From the NCBI RefSeq assembly GCF_900114065.1, contig NZ_FORS01000004.1, positions 1-64,000 on the forward strand: a stretch of 64,000 nucleotides of DNA, given 5' to 3'. The translations under genes were made by a program, and so were the position numbers. This DNA comes from Stutzerimonas kunmingensis. Its GTDB lineage: Bacteria > Pseudomonadota > Gammaproteobacteria > Pseudomonadales > Pseudomonadaceae. Of the stretch, positions 25,789 through 34,837 are shown piece by piece. How positions within the stretch are numbered: the stretch's first letter is position 1; each line of letters opens with the position of its first letter. The notes below the pieces were generated by a model, which did no database searches, was not told the origin of the DNA, and saw only the letters and a program-made list of their open reading frames with translations.

Positions 25789-26540
25789 GAGTTGTTTCCT
25801 ACCAGGGCCTTGACCTCATTCTTCACCCAGCTGGCGCGCGATTCGCGACGCAGCACTTCCAGGCGCATGCGCATCAGCAGCACCACGGTGAAGAAGCAGT
25901 AGAAGCCGATCACCATCACCAGGAGCGGCAGCCACATTTCCGCTGGCATCGCCGGTTTTTCGGTGACGGTGAACGTTGCCGGCTGGTGCAGCGTGTTCCA
26001 CCACTCCACCGAATACTTGATGATCGGGATGTTCACCACTCCGACGATGGCCAGCACAGCGCACGCCTTGGCCGCGCTGTCACGATTGCTGATCGCCTGT
26101 CCGAGCGCAATGATGCCGAAGTACAGAAACAGCAGGATGAGCATCGAGGTCAGCCGCGCGTCCCATACCCACCAGGCACCCCAGGTTGGCTTGCCCCAGA
26201 CCGCGCCGGTCAACAGGGCGATGAAGGTCATCCAGGCACCGATGGGGGCAGCCTGCTGCAGAGCCACATCGGCCAGCTTCATCTTCCAGACGAGCCCGAC
26301 CACCCCCGCCACGGCGAGCATCACGTAGATCGACTGAGCGAGAAACGCAGCCGGCACGTGGATATAGATGATCCGGAAGCTGTTGCCCTGCTGGTAATCC
26401 TCAGGCGCGAACGCCAGACCCCAGACCATACCGACGCTGACCAGCAGCACGGCTGCCCAGGCAAGCCAGGGCAGCCAGCGGCCGCTGATCTCGTAGAACC
26501 ATTTGGGTGAGCCCAGCTTGTGAAACCATGTCCAGTTCAT
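25785..26540 (-). CDS. ccmC: Haem exporter/handling protein CcmC
   Basis: A 251-aa protein with six membrane helices. The tryptophan-rich motif [13 protein letters not shown] and the flanking histidines bind haem. It loads haem onto CcmE at the periplasmic face. It begins 93 bases after ccmB; the rest of the operon overlaps tightly. Confidence 0.96.
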   Translation of the reverse strand: MNWTWFHKLGSPKWFYEISGRWLPWLAWAAVLLVSVGMVWGLAFAPEDYQQGNSFRIIYIHVPAAFLAQSIYVMLAVAGVVGLVWKMKLADVALQQAAPIGAWMTFIALLTGAVWGKPTWGAWWVWDARLTSMLILLFLYFGIIALGQAISNRDSAAKACAVLAIVGVVNIPIIKYSVEWWNTLHQPATFTVTEKPAMPAEMWLPLLVMVIGFYCFFTVVLLMRMRLEVLRRESRASWVKNEVKALVGNNS

Positions 26541-26633
26541 CGGATGACTCGTCGTCCAGCGGGACCTTGCAAATGCAGGCCCCGAGATTCGTTACATCGA
26601 CCGGGTGTGAGCGCCGGCCATCTGGGTGTGTCG

Positions 26634-27305
26634 CTATTCGCCAACGCTGATCTTCAGCCCGGCAGCTATCGCAAAGGGTGTAAGGGTAACGGCCAACGCA
26701 GTCAGACTGGCCAGCCAAAGCAGGTGACCGACTGCCGGTAGACCTTGCAACGACGCTTGCAGGGCGCCGCTGCCGAGAATCAGTACCGGGATGTAGAGCG
26801 GCAGGATGAGCAACGCCAGCAGCAAGCCACCCCGCTTCAATCCTACCGTCAACGCCGCGCCCACCGCACCGAGCAGACTCAGAATCGGCGTCCCCAGCAA
26901 CAGTGAAACCAGCAGCACCGGAATGGTCCCAAGCGGCAGACCCAACATCAAGCCCAACAGCGGCGCCAGCAGCACCAGCGCCAACCCGGAAAAAGCCCAG
27001 TGCGCCAGTACCTTGGCGAGAACCAGGAGCGCGAGCGGGTGCGGCGAAACGACCCACTGCTCGAGCGAGCCATCTTCGAAATCACTGCGAAAAAGACCAT
27101 CCAGTGACAGCAGAACGGCCAGTAATGCTGCCACCCAGACCAAGCCGGGAGAGATGGTTTGCAGAAGCTGAGTCTCCGGCCCTACCGCAAGCGGGAACAA
27201 CGCGATAACGATGGCGAAGAACACCAGCGGGTTGGCCAGCTCAGCCGGGCGACGGAACAGCAGACGCGTCTCGCGCGCCAGCAGAAGAGTGAATACGCTG
27301 CTCAT
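26634..27305 (-). CDS. ccmB: Haem exporter protein CcmB
   Basis: A 223-aa membrane protein with six hydrophobic helices and the family opening [21 protein letters not shown]. It is the permease subunit of the CcmABC ABC-type complex whose ATP use drives release of holo-CcmE. Its ATG overlaps the ccmA stop by four bases. Confidence 0.95.
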   Translation of the reverse strand: MSSVFTLLLARETRLLFRRPAELANPLVFFAIVIALFPLAVGPETQLLQTISPGLVWVAALLAVLLSLDGLFRSDFEDGSLEQWVVSPHPLALLVLAKVLAHWAFSGLALVLLAPLLGLMLGLPLGTIPVLLVSLLLGTPILSLLGAVGAALTVGLKRGGLLLALLILPLYIPVLILGSGALQASLQGLPAVGHLLWLASLTALAVTLTPFAIAAGLKISVGE

Positions 27306-27937
27306 GCGGCTCGCTGTCCCAGATCGAGCTCACAGTAGCCGGTAGGCTTTTCCGTCAGGCTGTGGTGAGTGGTCAGTACGACCAGTCCGCCCTGCTCGCA
27401 ATGCGCTGCGAGATGCCTCTCAAGCTGCGCCACGCCATGTTTGTCGAGCGCGGTAAATGGCTCATCGAGAATCCACAGCGGCGGTGGCGAGAGATACAGA
27501 CGCGCCAACCCCACGCGGCGCTGCTGGCCAGCAGAAAGGGTATGACAGGGCACGTCTTCGAACCCGCGCAGTCCCACTTCGGCAAGTGCATGCCATATCG
27601 CCTCGCGGCTGGCCGGCTGGTGCAACGCACAGAGCCAAGTGAGATTCTCCTCAGCTGTCAGCAAGCCCTTGATGCCAGCAGCATGGCCGATCCACAACAG
27701 GTTGCGTGCCAGTTCACCACGCTGAGCGCTGAGCGACCGGCCCTTGAGCAGCACCTCGCCTGCGGTTGGTTGCATCAGGCCGCATAGCAGGCGCAGCAGA
27801 CTGGTTTTGCCGCTGCCATTGGGCCCGGAAATCTGCAGCATTTCCCCACTCTCGAGACGCAGATCCAACTTGTCGAAAAGCAGCCGCCAATCCCGTTCGC
27901 AAGCGAGGGCTACGGCTTCGAGAAAGGGAGTTGACAC
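27302..27937 (-). CDS. ccmA: Cytochrome c biogenesis ATP-binding protein CcmA
   Basis: A 211-aa ABC ATPase. Walker A is GPNGSGKTS, the signature is [14 protein letters not shown] and Walker B is [13 protein letters not shown] prefer GTG 27937 because GAGGTG lies nine bases upstream and the resulting [16 protein letters not shown] fits the family; GTG 27949 would leave almost no room for a ribosome site. It is the first gene of ccmABCDEFGHI and follows a leader hairpin. Confidence 0.93.
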   Translation of the reverse strand: MSTPFLEAVALACERDWRLLFDKLDLRLESGEMLQISGPNGSGKTSLLRLLCGLMQPTAGEVLLKGRSLSAQRGELARNLLWIGHAAGIKGLLTAEENLTWLCALHQPASREAIWHALAEVGLRGFEDVPCHTLSAGQQRRVGLARLYLSPPPLWILDEPFTALDKHGVAQLERHLAAHCEQGGLVVLTTHHSLTEKPTGYCELDLGQRAA

Positions 27938-27959
27938 GGCTGGCGACACCTCAAGATGA

Positions 27960-27998
27960 AAAAGGCCTGGCCGCTATACTCAGGAAGCAGGGCCAGGC
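27960..27998 (-). terminator. Terminator-like hairpin in the ccmA leader
   Basis: The minus strand carries GCCTGGCC-N18-GGCCAGGC followed by CTTTTT, ending about 20 bases before the ccmA GTG. There is no upstream gene on this strand to terminate, so it may attenuate or stabilise the ccm message. Confidence 0.5.
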
Positions 27999-28005
27999 GG
28001 GCGGA

Positions 28006-28011
28006 ATTATA
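28006..28011 (-). promoter_or_regulatory. Probable -10 box of the ccmA promoter
   Basis: The minus strand reads TATAAT here, a perfect -10 hexamer. The -35 region is poor. A start about seven bases downstream would put the leader hairpin at the very 5' end of the ccm mRNA. Confidence 0.45.
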
Positions 28012-28073
28012 CATGGCAACCTTTGGTGCCGAGGGCCGCGAACGCGAAAGGTTGTAAGAGCATTTGAGGAAAG

Positions 28074-29603
28074 ATGACCGAGATCAAGAGTACCACTGCC
28101 CTGCCCCCAAGCAGCGCGCCGCGCCAGGCGGCAGCGGCGAATGACCTCGCTTTGAAACTGCTGCAACCGATGCAAGGCCTTCTGGCGGCTGGCGAAAACG
28201 CCGAAGCGGAGGTAGTCAGCATCAGGGAAGCGGCGCAGGCATTTCGGCTGGTGCTGCGGCTGACCATGGGCAGCGGGCGCCAGGCGACCGTCGAGGTCAG
28301 CAGCAACAAGGCACCGCCACCCGGCACCGCATACGTCATCACCGCCCTGTCCGACACCCGGTTGCTGGCCGCTCCACAGATCGCCGGGCGCCAGCCCGCC
28401 TCGATGATCGACCTTCAGCAACTGCCGGTCGGCAGCGTCATCCAGGGCCGTGTCGTGGCGACCAGTCAACAGCAGTCGGAGGACGGGCAGAAGATCTTCA
28501 AGGCGGTCATCAGCCTGCTCAACAGCCCCGTCGCTGGACAGAAGCTGAATATCGAATCAGCCAACCCGCTGGCACTCGGCAGCCTGCTGACAGCGCAGGT
28601 CAAAGGCGACCAATCCCTCGCATTCCTTCCGCTGAGCGGGCGCCTCGATCAGCTGCATCTCGGCGAGCAACTGGGCGCCCAACACAACCGCCAGGCCTCG
28701 CTGGAAGGCCTGTTCAAGGCTCTACAGGGTGGTACCGGGGCTCTCCCCGAGGGGCTGCGCGGCGCCGCCGAAAAACTGCTGGGGCTGATACCCGAAATGC
28801 AGCAACTGGGCGATGCCAAGGCACTCGCCGCAGCGCTGGCCAGGAGCGGCGTGTTCCTTGAAGCGCGCTTGCTGGCCGGGCAAACCGAAGGACTGCAGGG
28901 CGACCTCAAGGCTGGACTGCTGCGCCTACTGGCGCAAATGCCCAATCTTCCAGGTAGCACGCCGCTGGTCTGCGCCCAGGCCAGTGCCGCCATGGGCCAG
29001 GCGTTGCCTGCATTTGCGCGGCAAGCACTGGGCTCCCTGGCGCAAAGCAATGTCCGTCAGCTCGCGCTGGGGTTCCCGCTACCAACCCGACTGCCGCCTA
29101 GCCTGGAAGAAGAAGCCGACCTCGAAATGCTGCTCAAGCTCGCAGCCGCCGCGGTATCCAGGCTGCAGACCCATCAACTGTCCAGTCTCGCGCAGACACA
29201 AATCGGCCCGGACGGCGCCCTCCTCACCACCTGGCAGCTGGAGCTGCCAATGCGCGACCAGCGCGATATCGTGCCGCTGCAAATCAAGCTGCAGCGCGAA
29301 GAAGAGCCGAGAAAGCAGGAGAAGGAGCGTGGCGAGCCGCTCTGGAAGATCGAACTCGCATTCGATGTCGCACCACTCGGGCCACTGCAAGTTCAAGCAC
29401 AGTTGACGCGCGGCACCCTCACCAGCCAGCTGTGGGCCGAGCGCAGTGCCACGGCCCAGTTGGTGGCGACCGAACTTACCCATCTGCGTGAGCGCCTACA
29501 GGCAGCCGGGCTGAGTGTCGGAGAATTGAGCTGCAGGCAAGGCACGCCACCGCAGGGTCCGAGCACCAATCTGGAGCAACGCTTCGTGGACGAGAAGGCA
29601 TGA
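28074..29603 (+). CDS. FliK C-terminal-domain protein (second FliK-like protein)
   Basis: A 509-aa protein. The C-terminal third (about 365-470; GALLTTWQLELPMRDQRD, FDVAPLGPLQVQAQL, then LRERLQAAGLSV) resembles the Flg_hook domain of FliK, which switches export specificity. The N-terminal part is alanine/glutamine/leucine-rich, with a beta-rich segment at about 40-160. It is not the main fliK, which lies at 51055-52293. The stop overlaps the start of a small FlhB-C-domain-like gene, so the pair resembles the ylqG-ylqH pair described in Bacillus. The function is unknown. Confidence 0.8.
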   Translation: MTEIKSTTALPPSSAPRQAAAANDLALKLLQPMQGLLAAGENAEAEVVSIREAAQAFRLVLRLTMGSGRQATVEVSSNKAPPPGTAYVITALSDTRLLAAPQIAGRQPASMIDLQQLPVGSVIQGRVVATSQQQSEDGQKIFKAVISLLNSPVAGQKLNIESANPLALGSLLTAQVKGDQSLAFLPLSGRLDQLHLGEQLGAQHNRQASLEGLFKALQGGTGALPEGLRGAAEKLLGLIPEMQQLGDAKALAAALARSGVFLEARLLAGQTEGLQGDLKAGLLRLLAQMPNLPGSTPLVCAQASAAMGQALPAFARQALGSLAQSNVRQLALGFPLPTRLPPSLEEEADLEMLLKLAAAAVSRLQTHQLSSLAQTQIGPDGALLTTWQLELPMRDQRDIVPLQIKLQREEEPRKQEKERGEPLWKIELAFDVAPLGPLQVQAQLTRGTLTSQLWAERSATAQLVATELTHLRERLQAAGLSVGELSCRQGTPPQGPSTNLEQRFVDEKA

Positions 29604-29932
29604 CCGACAAGCAGCCACGCCAGGCAATCGCGCTCAGCTATGACGGTGTCAACGCGCCGAGCCTGAGCGCCAAGGGTGATGACGAACTGGCCGAGACGAT
29701 CCTCGCCATCGCTCGGGAACATGAGGTGCCGATCTACGAGAACGCCGATCTGGTGAGATTGCTGGCGAAGCTTGAGCTGGGCGACGAGATCCCGGAAGCG
29801 TTATACCGCACCATCGCGGAGATCATCGCCTTTGCCTGGTACCTCAAGGGCAAATGCCCGCCAGGGTTCCACGAACGGAGCTCAGGCGAACCAGCGCCGC
29901 CCCTGCCGCAACTCAGTGGGCCTGCGCGTTGA
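29600..29932 (+). CDS. FlhB C-terminal-domain-like protein (YlqH/FhlB type)
   Basis: A 110-aa soluble protein aligning with the cytoplasmic autocleavage domain of FlhB/YscU. QAIALSYDGVNAPSLSAKGDDELAETI matches the FlhB stretch beginning AVALKYDG, and IYENADLVRLLAKL and PEALYRTIAEIIAFAWYLKG match its later helices. It starts where FlhB would be cut, and lacks the NPTH loop and all membrane helices. ATG 29600 overlaps the preceding stop. It could modulate or mimic the FlhB switch; this is inferred. Its 3' end overlaps the convergent rhodanese gene by 20 bases. Confidence 0.82.
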   Translation: MTDKQPRQAIALSYDGVNAPSLSAKGDDELAETILAIAREHEVPIYENADLVRLLAKLELGDEIPEALYRTIAEIIAFAWYLKGKCPPGFHERSSGEPAPPLPQLSGPAR

Positions 29933-30353
29933 GTACGACGGCTGCACGATCTTCACCAGTGACCTGAGGGAGATCATGCAGCTGCCAGGCGAAATAGCCG
30001 GCACGGAAATAGAACACCCGCTGGTAGCCCCAGGCCACGGCCATTCTTGCGGCTTCCGCGCTGCGCGGGCAGATTTCGCTGTCGCAGTAAATCACCAGCG
30101 GAAGCTCACGCGGCCACTCCGGCCAGGCCAGGCTGACGAAATCACTGGCCAGATCGAAGTGCACGGCGCCTTCCACGTGGCCCCATAACCATTCGCGGTC
30201 GGCACGCACATCGATGAAGACGGCGCCCAGTTCATGAAGGCGCTTGGCTTGAAAGACGTTTACGGTCATTGCGCCGTCCACATCGTCTGGCGCCTCGACG
30301 GCCTGAGCGCCAAGCGAAACCATGAACAGCAACAGAATGAGAGTAAGCCGCAT
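29913..30353 (-). CDS. Exported rhodanese-like protein
   Basis: A 146-aa protein with a signal peptide (MRLTLILLLFMVSLGAQAVEA) and one rhodanese domain: AVFIDVRADREWLWGHVEGAVHFD, then the active-site loop IYCDSEICPRSAEAAR, whose first Cys is catalytic. It should act in the periplasm on sulfur transfer or thiol oxidation. ATG 30353 is six bases from AGGAGG; the ATG just before it is possible. It is downstream of the chemotaxis operon on the same strand but separated from it by 136 bases. Confidence 0.85.
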   Translation of the reverse strand: MRLTLILLLFMVSLGAQAVEAPDDVDGAMTVNVFQAKRLHELGAVFIDVRADREWLWGHVEGAVHFDLASDFVSLAWPEWPRELPLVIYCDSEICPRSAEAARMAVAWGYQRVFYFRAGYFAWQLHDLPQVTGEDRAAVVLNAQAH

Positions 30354-30489
30354 CATTGCCCTCCTCGCCCCAAGCATGGGACCTGGACAAGCTCAGCAAT
30401 GCCAAGCTGATACGGATTGGAATGTGCAGGGTGTGGGAGGTTCCGGCACAAGGCCTGGAAGGGACGACCAGTCGACGGAAAAACCGCAA

Positions 30490-30903
30490 TCAGGGTTTCT
30501 TGCGAGCCTGATGCAGTTTGCTCATCAGCTCCGCTTCGGATTGCGACAGGCCACAGGACTGCGTCAGGTCGTCGACGCTTGCGCCCATGCCGACCAGTTT
30601 GGCCGCCTGGGAGAAGGAGAAGTTGTTGGGGTCGCGCTGTTCCAGCTGGGTGAGCTTGTCCGGCAACGGCGCCAGCGTGCGACTCAGCTCACGCAACTCA
30701 TCACCCATGCGCAAGCTGCCTTCCAGATAGGCATCCAGGCGGCTGCTCAGCTCCTTGATGCGCTTATCCCTGTTCGCATCGCGTTGCTGCTGTTGTTCGG
30801 CCAGAAACCGCTGCCGCCTGAGCAGCCACAGGCAGAAGCCCAGCAGCCCAAGACAGCAGAAGGCCAGCGCAACCAACGATGCGACCAGCGACGCGATCAG
30901 CAT
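30490..30903 (-). CDS. DUF2802 membrane-anchored protein
   Basis: A 137-aa protein with one N-terminal membrane helix (about 3-28), a coiled coil (about 35-90), and a C-terminal DUF2802 motif region (FSQAAKLVGMGASVDDLTQSCGLSQSEAELM) that looks like a small helix-turn-helix. It begins three bases after cheW. In Vibrio and Pseudomonas this gene regularly ends the parC-parP-cheW run of the polar chemotaxis locus, so a role with the polar array is likely but not shown. Confidence 0.85.
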   Translation of the reverse strand: MLIASLVASLVALAFCCLGLLGFCLWLLRRQRFLAEQQQQRDANRDKRIKELSSRLDAYLEGSLRMGDELRELSRTLAPLPDKLTQLEQRDPNNFSFSQAAKLVGMGASVDDLTQSCGLSQSEAELMSKLHQARKKP

Positions 30904-30906
30904 GTA

Positions 30907-31386
30907 TCAGATGCTCTCAAGCTCGGCCCATTCTTCTTCGCTCATCATCTTGTCGAGTTCGACCAGAATCAGCAGCTCGCCGTTCTTGTTGCAGACGCCC
31001 TGAATGAATTTGGCCGACTCATCATTACCGACGTTGGGCGCAGTTTCGATCTCGGATTGGCGAAGATAGACCACCTCGGCAACGCTATCGACCATGATCC
31101 CGATGACCTGACGATCCGCCTCGATGATCACGATTCGAGTATTGTCCGATACCGACGCGGTTTCCAGGCCGAAACGCTGACGCGTGTCGATCACCGTCAC
31201 CACATTGCCGCGCAGGTTGATGATGCCGAGCACATAGCTCGGAGCACCCGGTACCGGCGCGATCTCGGTATAACGCAACACCTCCTGGACCTGCATCACG
31301 TTGATACCGTACGTCTCGTTGTCCAGACGGAAGGTCACCCATTGCAGTACAGGATCTTCGGAACCTTGCGCAGACGTCATCTTCAT
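30907..31386 (-). CDS. cheW: Chemotaxis coupling protein CheW
   Basis: A 159-aa CheW domain protein (WVTFRLDNETYGINVMQVQEVLRY, VPGAPSYVLGIINLRGNVVTVID). It links receptors to CheA in the cytoplasmic array. ATG 31386 has AAGGTGGGG upstream; the longer in-frame start is not supported. Confidence 0.96.
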   Translation of the reverse strand: MKMTSAQGSEDPVLQWVTFRLDNETYGINVMQVQEVLRYTEIAPVPGAPSYVLGIINLRGNVVTVIDTRQRFGLETASVSDNTRIVIIEADRQVIGIMVDSVAEVVYLRQSEIETAPNVGNDESAKFIQGVCNKNGELLILVELDKMMSEEEWAELESI

Positions 31387-31469
31387 AGCCCCACCTTCTT
31401 CAGTTACCGCAATGGCGGTCGATTCTATCGCCGGGCCGCGCAACAGGCGCGACCGTCAATTGTTTGCTT

Positions 31470-32270
31470 TCAATGCGTCCGCGGCTTCGTCGCGCCCTGC
31501 ATCTGTTTCACAGCGCCACTGGCGATCAGCTCGGCCAGCGCAGTCACGTCGACCAGCGCGCACATATGCTCGATTACCGTACCGGCCAGCCATGGACGCT
31601 GACTGCGCTGCGTACGCCACTTGACCTCACTGGGGTCGAGGCGAATCGAGCGACTGACCTGATGGACCGCCAGCCCCCATTCGTAGCCCTGAACCGAGAT
31701 CACGTACTGCAACCCCTCGCGGAAGTCGTCACGATACCGATCAGGCATCACCCAGCGCGCGGTGTCCAGCACCTTCAGATTGCCTGACTGGCTCGGCAGT
31801 ATGCCAAGAAACCAGTCGGGCTGACCGAACAGCGGCGTCAGTTCCTGCCCGGCCAGCGGATAGATGGAGCCCAGACACACCAGCGGCACCGCCAGGGTCA
31901 ACCCTGCCACATCGAACAGCAGGCACTCGAAAGGCTCCTCCCCCCAACCCGGATGGGCGTCAGGCACGGCTTCGACTGGCTCGCTGGGCAGCTGCGGCGC
32001 AACCTCGAGCTCCACGACCGGCTCAATAGTCGGCACCGGCGGCATCGTTAGAGGCGCTTCCACCACGGGCGGCGGCGCCGGCTGGACTATTTCAAGACGC
32101 GGCGGTTGGCTCTGCCGCGTATCACGCAGTTGCTCCTCGAGCACGGCCGCCTGGAATTCGTCCTGACTGACCGAGTCGGCCAGTTCAATGGCAGCGTCCT
32201 GCAACAGCCCATCGAGATAGGACTGCAGCGCCTGCTGGGATCGGGTTTCGGTTAGGACGGTGCGGCTCAT
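31470..32270 (-). CDS. parP: ParP-like CheW-domain protein for polar chemotaxis arrays
   Basis: A 266-aa protein. The N-terminus (1-40) is helical, a proline-rich linker follows (about 55-110), and the C-terminal half is a CheW-like domain (CLLFDVAGLTLAVPLVCLGSIYPL to about 250). Architecture and place between parC and cheW match Vibrio ParP, which joins the ParC ATPase to CheA and receptors so that arrays are retained at the cell pole. The symbol is assigned by architecture and synteny. Confidence 0.85.
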   Translation of the reverse strand: MSRTVLTETRSQQALQSYLDGLLQDAAIELADSVSQDEFQAAVLEEQLRDTRQSQPPRLEIVQPAPPPVVEAPLTMPPVPTIEPVVELEVAPQLPSEPVEAVPDAHPGWGEEPFECLLFDVAGLTLAVPLVCLGSIYPLAGQELTPLFGQPDWFLGILPSQSGNLKVLDTARWVMPDRYRDDFREGLQYVISVQGYEWGLAVHQVSRSIRLDPSEVKWRTQRSQRPWLAGTVIEHMCALVDVTALAELIASGAVKQMQGATKPRTH

Positions 32271-32357
32271 GGAACGAACTCGTTATGAGAATCTGAACAG
32301 GCTATCGGCCACTGGCGCGACAAACTTGAGCTGGCAGGCGCCGAGCGGCATGGCACT

Positions 32358-33146
32358 TCACGCCACCTGCGGAGACACTTGCGACGCCAGCAGATGCTTG
32401 AGCAAGGCCCGATAGGCAAGAACCGCACGACTGGTCGGATCGAACTGCGAAGGCGTCAGGCCGGCGCGGCTGGCATCGCGCAGCCGCGTATCGACCGGGA
32501 TGAACGCTGGCCAGAGATGATCGGCATAACCGGCTCGCAGTACCTTGAGCGTATTCATCGAGGCCTGGGTGCGGCGGTCGAACAAGGTCGGCACGATGGT
32601 GTAAGGCAGCGCTTGCTTGCGCGAACGGTTGATCATCGACAGCGTGCTGACCATTCGCTCGAGACCCTTCATCGCCAGAAACTCCGTCTGCACCGGAATC
32701 ACCAGCTGCTGACTGGCAGCCAGCGCGTTGACCATCAGCACACCGAGCAGCGGCGGGCTGTCGATGATGGCGTAATCGAAGTCCTGCCAAAGCTGCGACA
32801 GGCTCTTGGCAATGACCAGCCCGAGGCCGTTCTGCCCGGGCGACTGGCGCTCGAGTGTCGCCAGCACGGTACTGGAAGGCATCAGCGAGATACGCTCGTG
32901 ACTGGTGGCCAGCAGCAGCTGCCACGGCAGGCCATCCGGCACGGTACCCTGGTGCTGGAAGAGATCGAAGACGCTATGGTCCAGGTTATCGGGATCATGC
33001 CCGAAATAGCTGGTCATCGACCCATGCGGATCCAGATCCAGCACGACGACGCGCTTGCCGGAATCGGCCAGCAAGCCCGCCAGTGCGATCGACGTAGTGG
33101 TCTTGCCCACCCCACCCTTTTGATTGGCTACAGCCCAGACTCTCAT
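32358..33146 (-). CDS. parC: ParA-like ATPase ParC (polar positioning of chemotaxis arrays)
   Basis: A 262-aa Walker-type ATPase. The deviant Walker A is KGGVGKTT at residues about 10-17; switch regions are VVVLDLDPHGSMTSYFG and YAIIDSPPLLGVLMVN. It belongs to the orphan ParA group found inside che loci (ParC in Vibrio), with no ParB or DNA site nearby. It positions chemotaxis arrays at poles. ATG 33146 begins MRVWAVANQ; note that parC here is unrelated to topoisomerase IV. Confidence 0.88.
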   Translation of the reverse strand: MRVWAVANQKGGVGKTTTSIALAGLLADSGKRVVVLDLDPHGSMTSYFGHDPDNLDHSVFDLFQHQGTVPDGLPWQLLLATSHERISLMPSSTVLATLERQSPGQNGLGLVIAKSLSQLWQDFDYAIIDSPPLLGVLMVNALAASQQLVIPVQTEFLAMKGLERMVSTLSMINRSRKQALPYTIVPTLFDRRTQASMNTLKVLRAGYADHLWPAFIPVDTRLRDASRAGLTPSQFDPTSRAVLAYRALLKHLLASQVSPQVA

Positions 33147-33232
33147 TGATCTTCCACCCGGCGAAGCTGACCGGAACGGCATTGCCTGAAACGGCAAAGC
33201 GACGGTGTTTTGACGACTGCGCCCTGAAGCGC

Positions 33233-34075
33233 TTACATGGACACAGCCGGTGCAGATTGTGTGCCAGCCCGACGCAATGCATCGTCAGGCCGTACATTGC
33301 TGCTGCCCATTCCGGTGACACTCCGGCGCACATCGAGATTACGCGACACCACCAGAATCACCCGCCGGTTGCGCGCCCGGCCTTCGACCGTCGCGTTGTC
33401 CGCCACGGGCTGAAATTCGCCATAGCCCACCGCTGCCATCCGCGAAGGGTCCACCCCCTGCGCTGCAAGCATCCTCACAACGCTGCCAGCGCGGGCTGCG
33501 GACAGCTCCCAGTTGGTAGGGAACTGGCTGGTGCTGATTGGCAGATTGTCGGTAAACCCTTCGACATGGATCGGGTTGTCGAAAGGGGCCAGAATTCCGG
33601 CGACCTTGTCGATCAGCAGAAATGCCTGGTCGTTGGGAAGCGCATCGCCGCTGGGGAACAGCAGGCTGGAGTTGAGTTCGATCTCGATCCACAGCTCATT
33701 GCCACGGATCGTCAGTTGCTCGTTGGCGATCAGCTCGCCGAACGTCTCGCGCATGCTCTGCGCAATTCGCTCCAGCGGATCGAGGGTCGGCTTCCCCGCC
33801 GACGAAGCCGGGCCCGACAGATCCTCGACCTGGGACACATCCGCCTCGGTGGTCCGAGGTCGCTCCTCACCGATGGGGATGGGCTTGACCGAACGATCGA
33901 CCTGATTGAACACGCCGACCAGCGAATCGGAGAGGATCTTGTACTTGCCCTCGTTGATCGAGGAGATCGAGTACATCACCACGAAGAAGGCAAATAACAG
34001 CGTGATGAAGTCGGCGTAGGACACCAGCCATCGCTCGTGATTCTCGTGCTCTTCCGGTGGTCTGCGTCTGGCCAT
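33233..34075 (-). CDS. motD: Flagellar stator protein MotD
   Basis: A 280-aa MotB-family protein. A single membrane helix (about 20-40, SYADFITLLFAFFVVMYSIS) carries the proton-binding Asp22. The periplasmic OmpA/MotB peptidoglycan-binding domain (about 135-250) includes VEGFTDNLPISTSQFPTNWELSAARA and AVGYGEFQPVADN. With MotC it forms one of the two Pseudomonas stators, the one usually linked to swarming. Confidence 0.94.
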   Translation of the reverse strand: MARRRPPEEHENHERWLVSYADFITLLFAFFVVMYSISSINEGKYKILSDSLVGVFNQVDRSVKPIPIGEERPRTTEADVSQVEDLSGPASSAGKPTLDPLERIAQSMRETFGELIANEQLTIRGNELWIEIELNSSLLFPSGDALPNDQAFLLIDKVAGILAPFDNPIHVEGFTDNLPISTSQFPTNWELSAARAGSVVRMLAAQGVDPSRMAAVGYGEFQPVADNATVEGRARNRRVILVVSRNLDVRRSVTGMGSSNVRPDDALRRAGTQSAPAVSM

Positions 34076-34080
34076 GGCGG

Positions 34081-34821
34081 TCAGTCCATGAAGCCTTGCA
34101 GCTTCATCTCGATGGAACGCGGATTTTCGCCCTCGGCGATGGACAGCACGCCCTCCAGCAGCATCTCGCGATAGGCGGTCTGCCGCTGGACGACGCTCTT
34201 CAGCTTGTTGCCGACCGGCAGCACCAGCAGGTTGGCGAAAGCGACGCCATAGATGGTCGCCACGAACGCAACGGCGATGCCGCTGCCCAGCTGGCTGGGA
34301 TCGGCCAGATTGCCCATCACGTGGATCAACCCCATTACCGCGCCGATGATGCCGATGGTCGGCGAGTAGCCACCCATGCTCTCGTAGACCTTGGCCGCGC
34401 GCAGGTCACGCCCCTCCTGGGTATACAGATCGACCTCGAGGATGCTGCGGATCACTTCCGGCTCGGCGCCATCGACCAGCAGCTGCAGGCCTTTGCGTGC
34501 GTAAGGATCGGGCTCCGTCTCGGCGACCGGCTCGAGGCCGAGCAACCCCTCCTTGCGCGCAGTATTGCTCCAGGTAGTGACCATGAGGATGCCGCGCGCG
34601 AGATCGATGCGCGGCGGAAAGAATATCCAGCGACCGATACTCATCGCCCGCATGAACACGGCGATGGGCGTCTGCAGCAGGACGGCACCCAGGGTACCGC
34701 CAAGCACGATCAACGCGGCCGGCCCATTGAGCAGCGCCGAGATATGGCCGCCCTCGAGAAAATTGCCCCCAACGATGGCGACGAACGCCAACAGCAGCCC
34801 GATCAGGCTGAGCACGTCCAT
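34081..34821 (-). CDS. motC: Flagellar stator protein MotC
   Basis: A 246-aa MotA-family protein with four membrane helices and a cytoplasmic loop. The conserved C-terminal channel region GGYSPTIGIIGAVMGLIHVMG and VAFVATIYGVAFANLLVLP are clear. It forms the ion channel and torque-generating ring with MotD, five bases downstream. The start at 34821 gives the usual length. Confidence 0.94.
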   Translation of the reverse strand: MDVLSLIGLLLAFVAIVGGNFLEGGHISALLNGPAALIVLGGTLGAVLLQTPIAVFMRAMSIGRWIFFPPRIDLARGILMVTTWSNTARKEGLLGLEPVAETEPDPYARKGLQLLVDGAEPEVIRSILEVDLYTQEGRDLRAAKVYESMGGYSPTIGIIGAVMGLIHVMGNLADPSQLGSGIAVAFVATIYGVAFANLLVLPVGNKLKSVVQRQTAYREMLLEGVLSIAEGENPRSIEMKLQGFMD

Positions 34822-34837
34822 TAGAGGCGGGCCTCCA

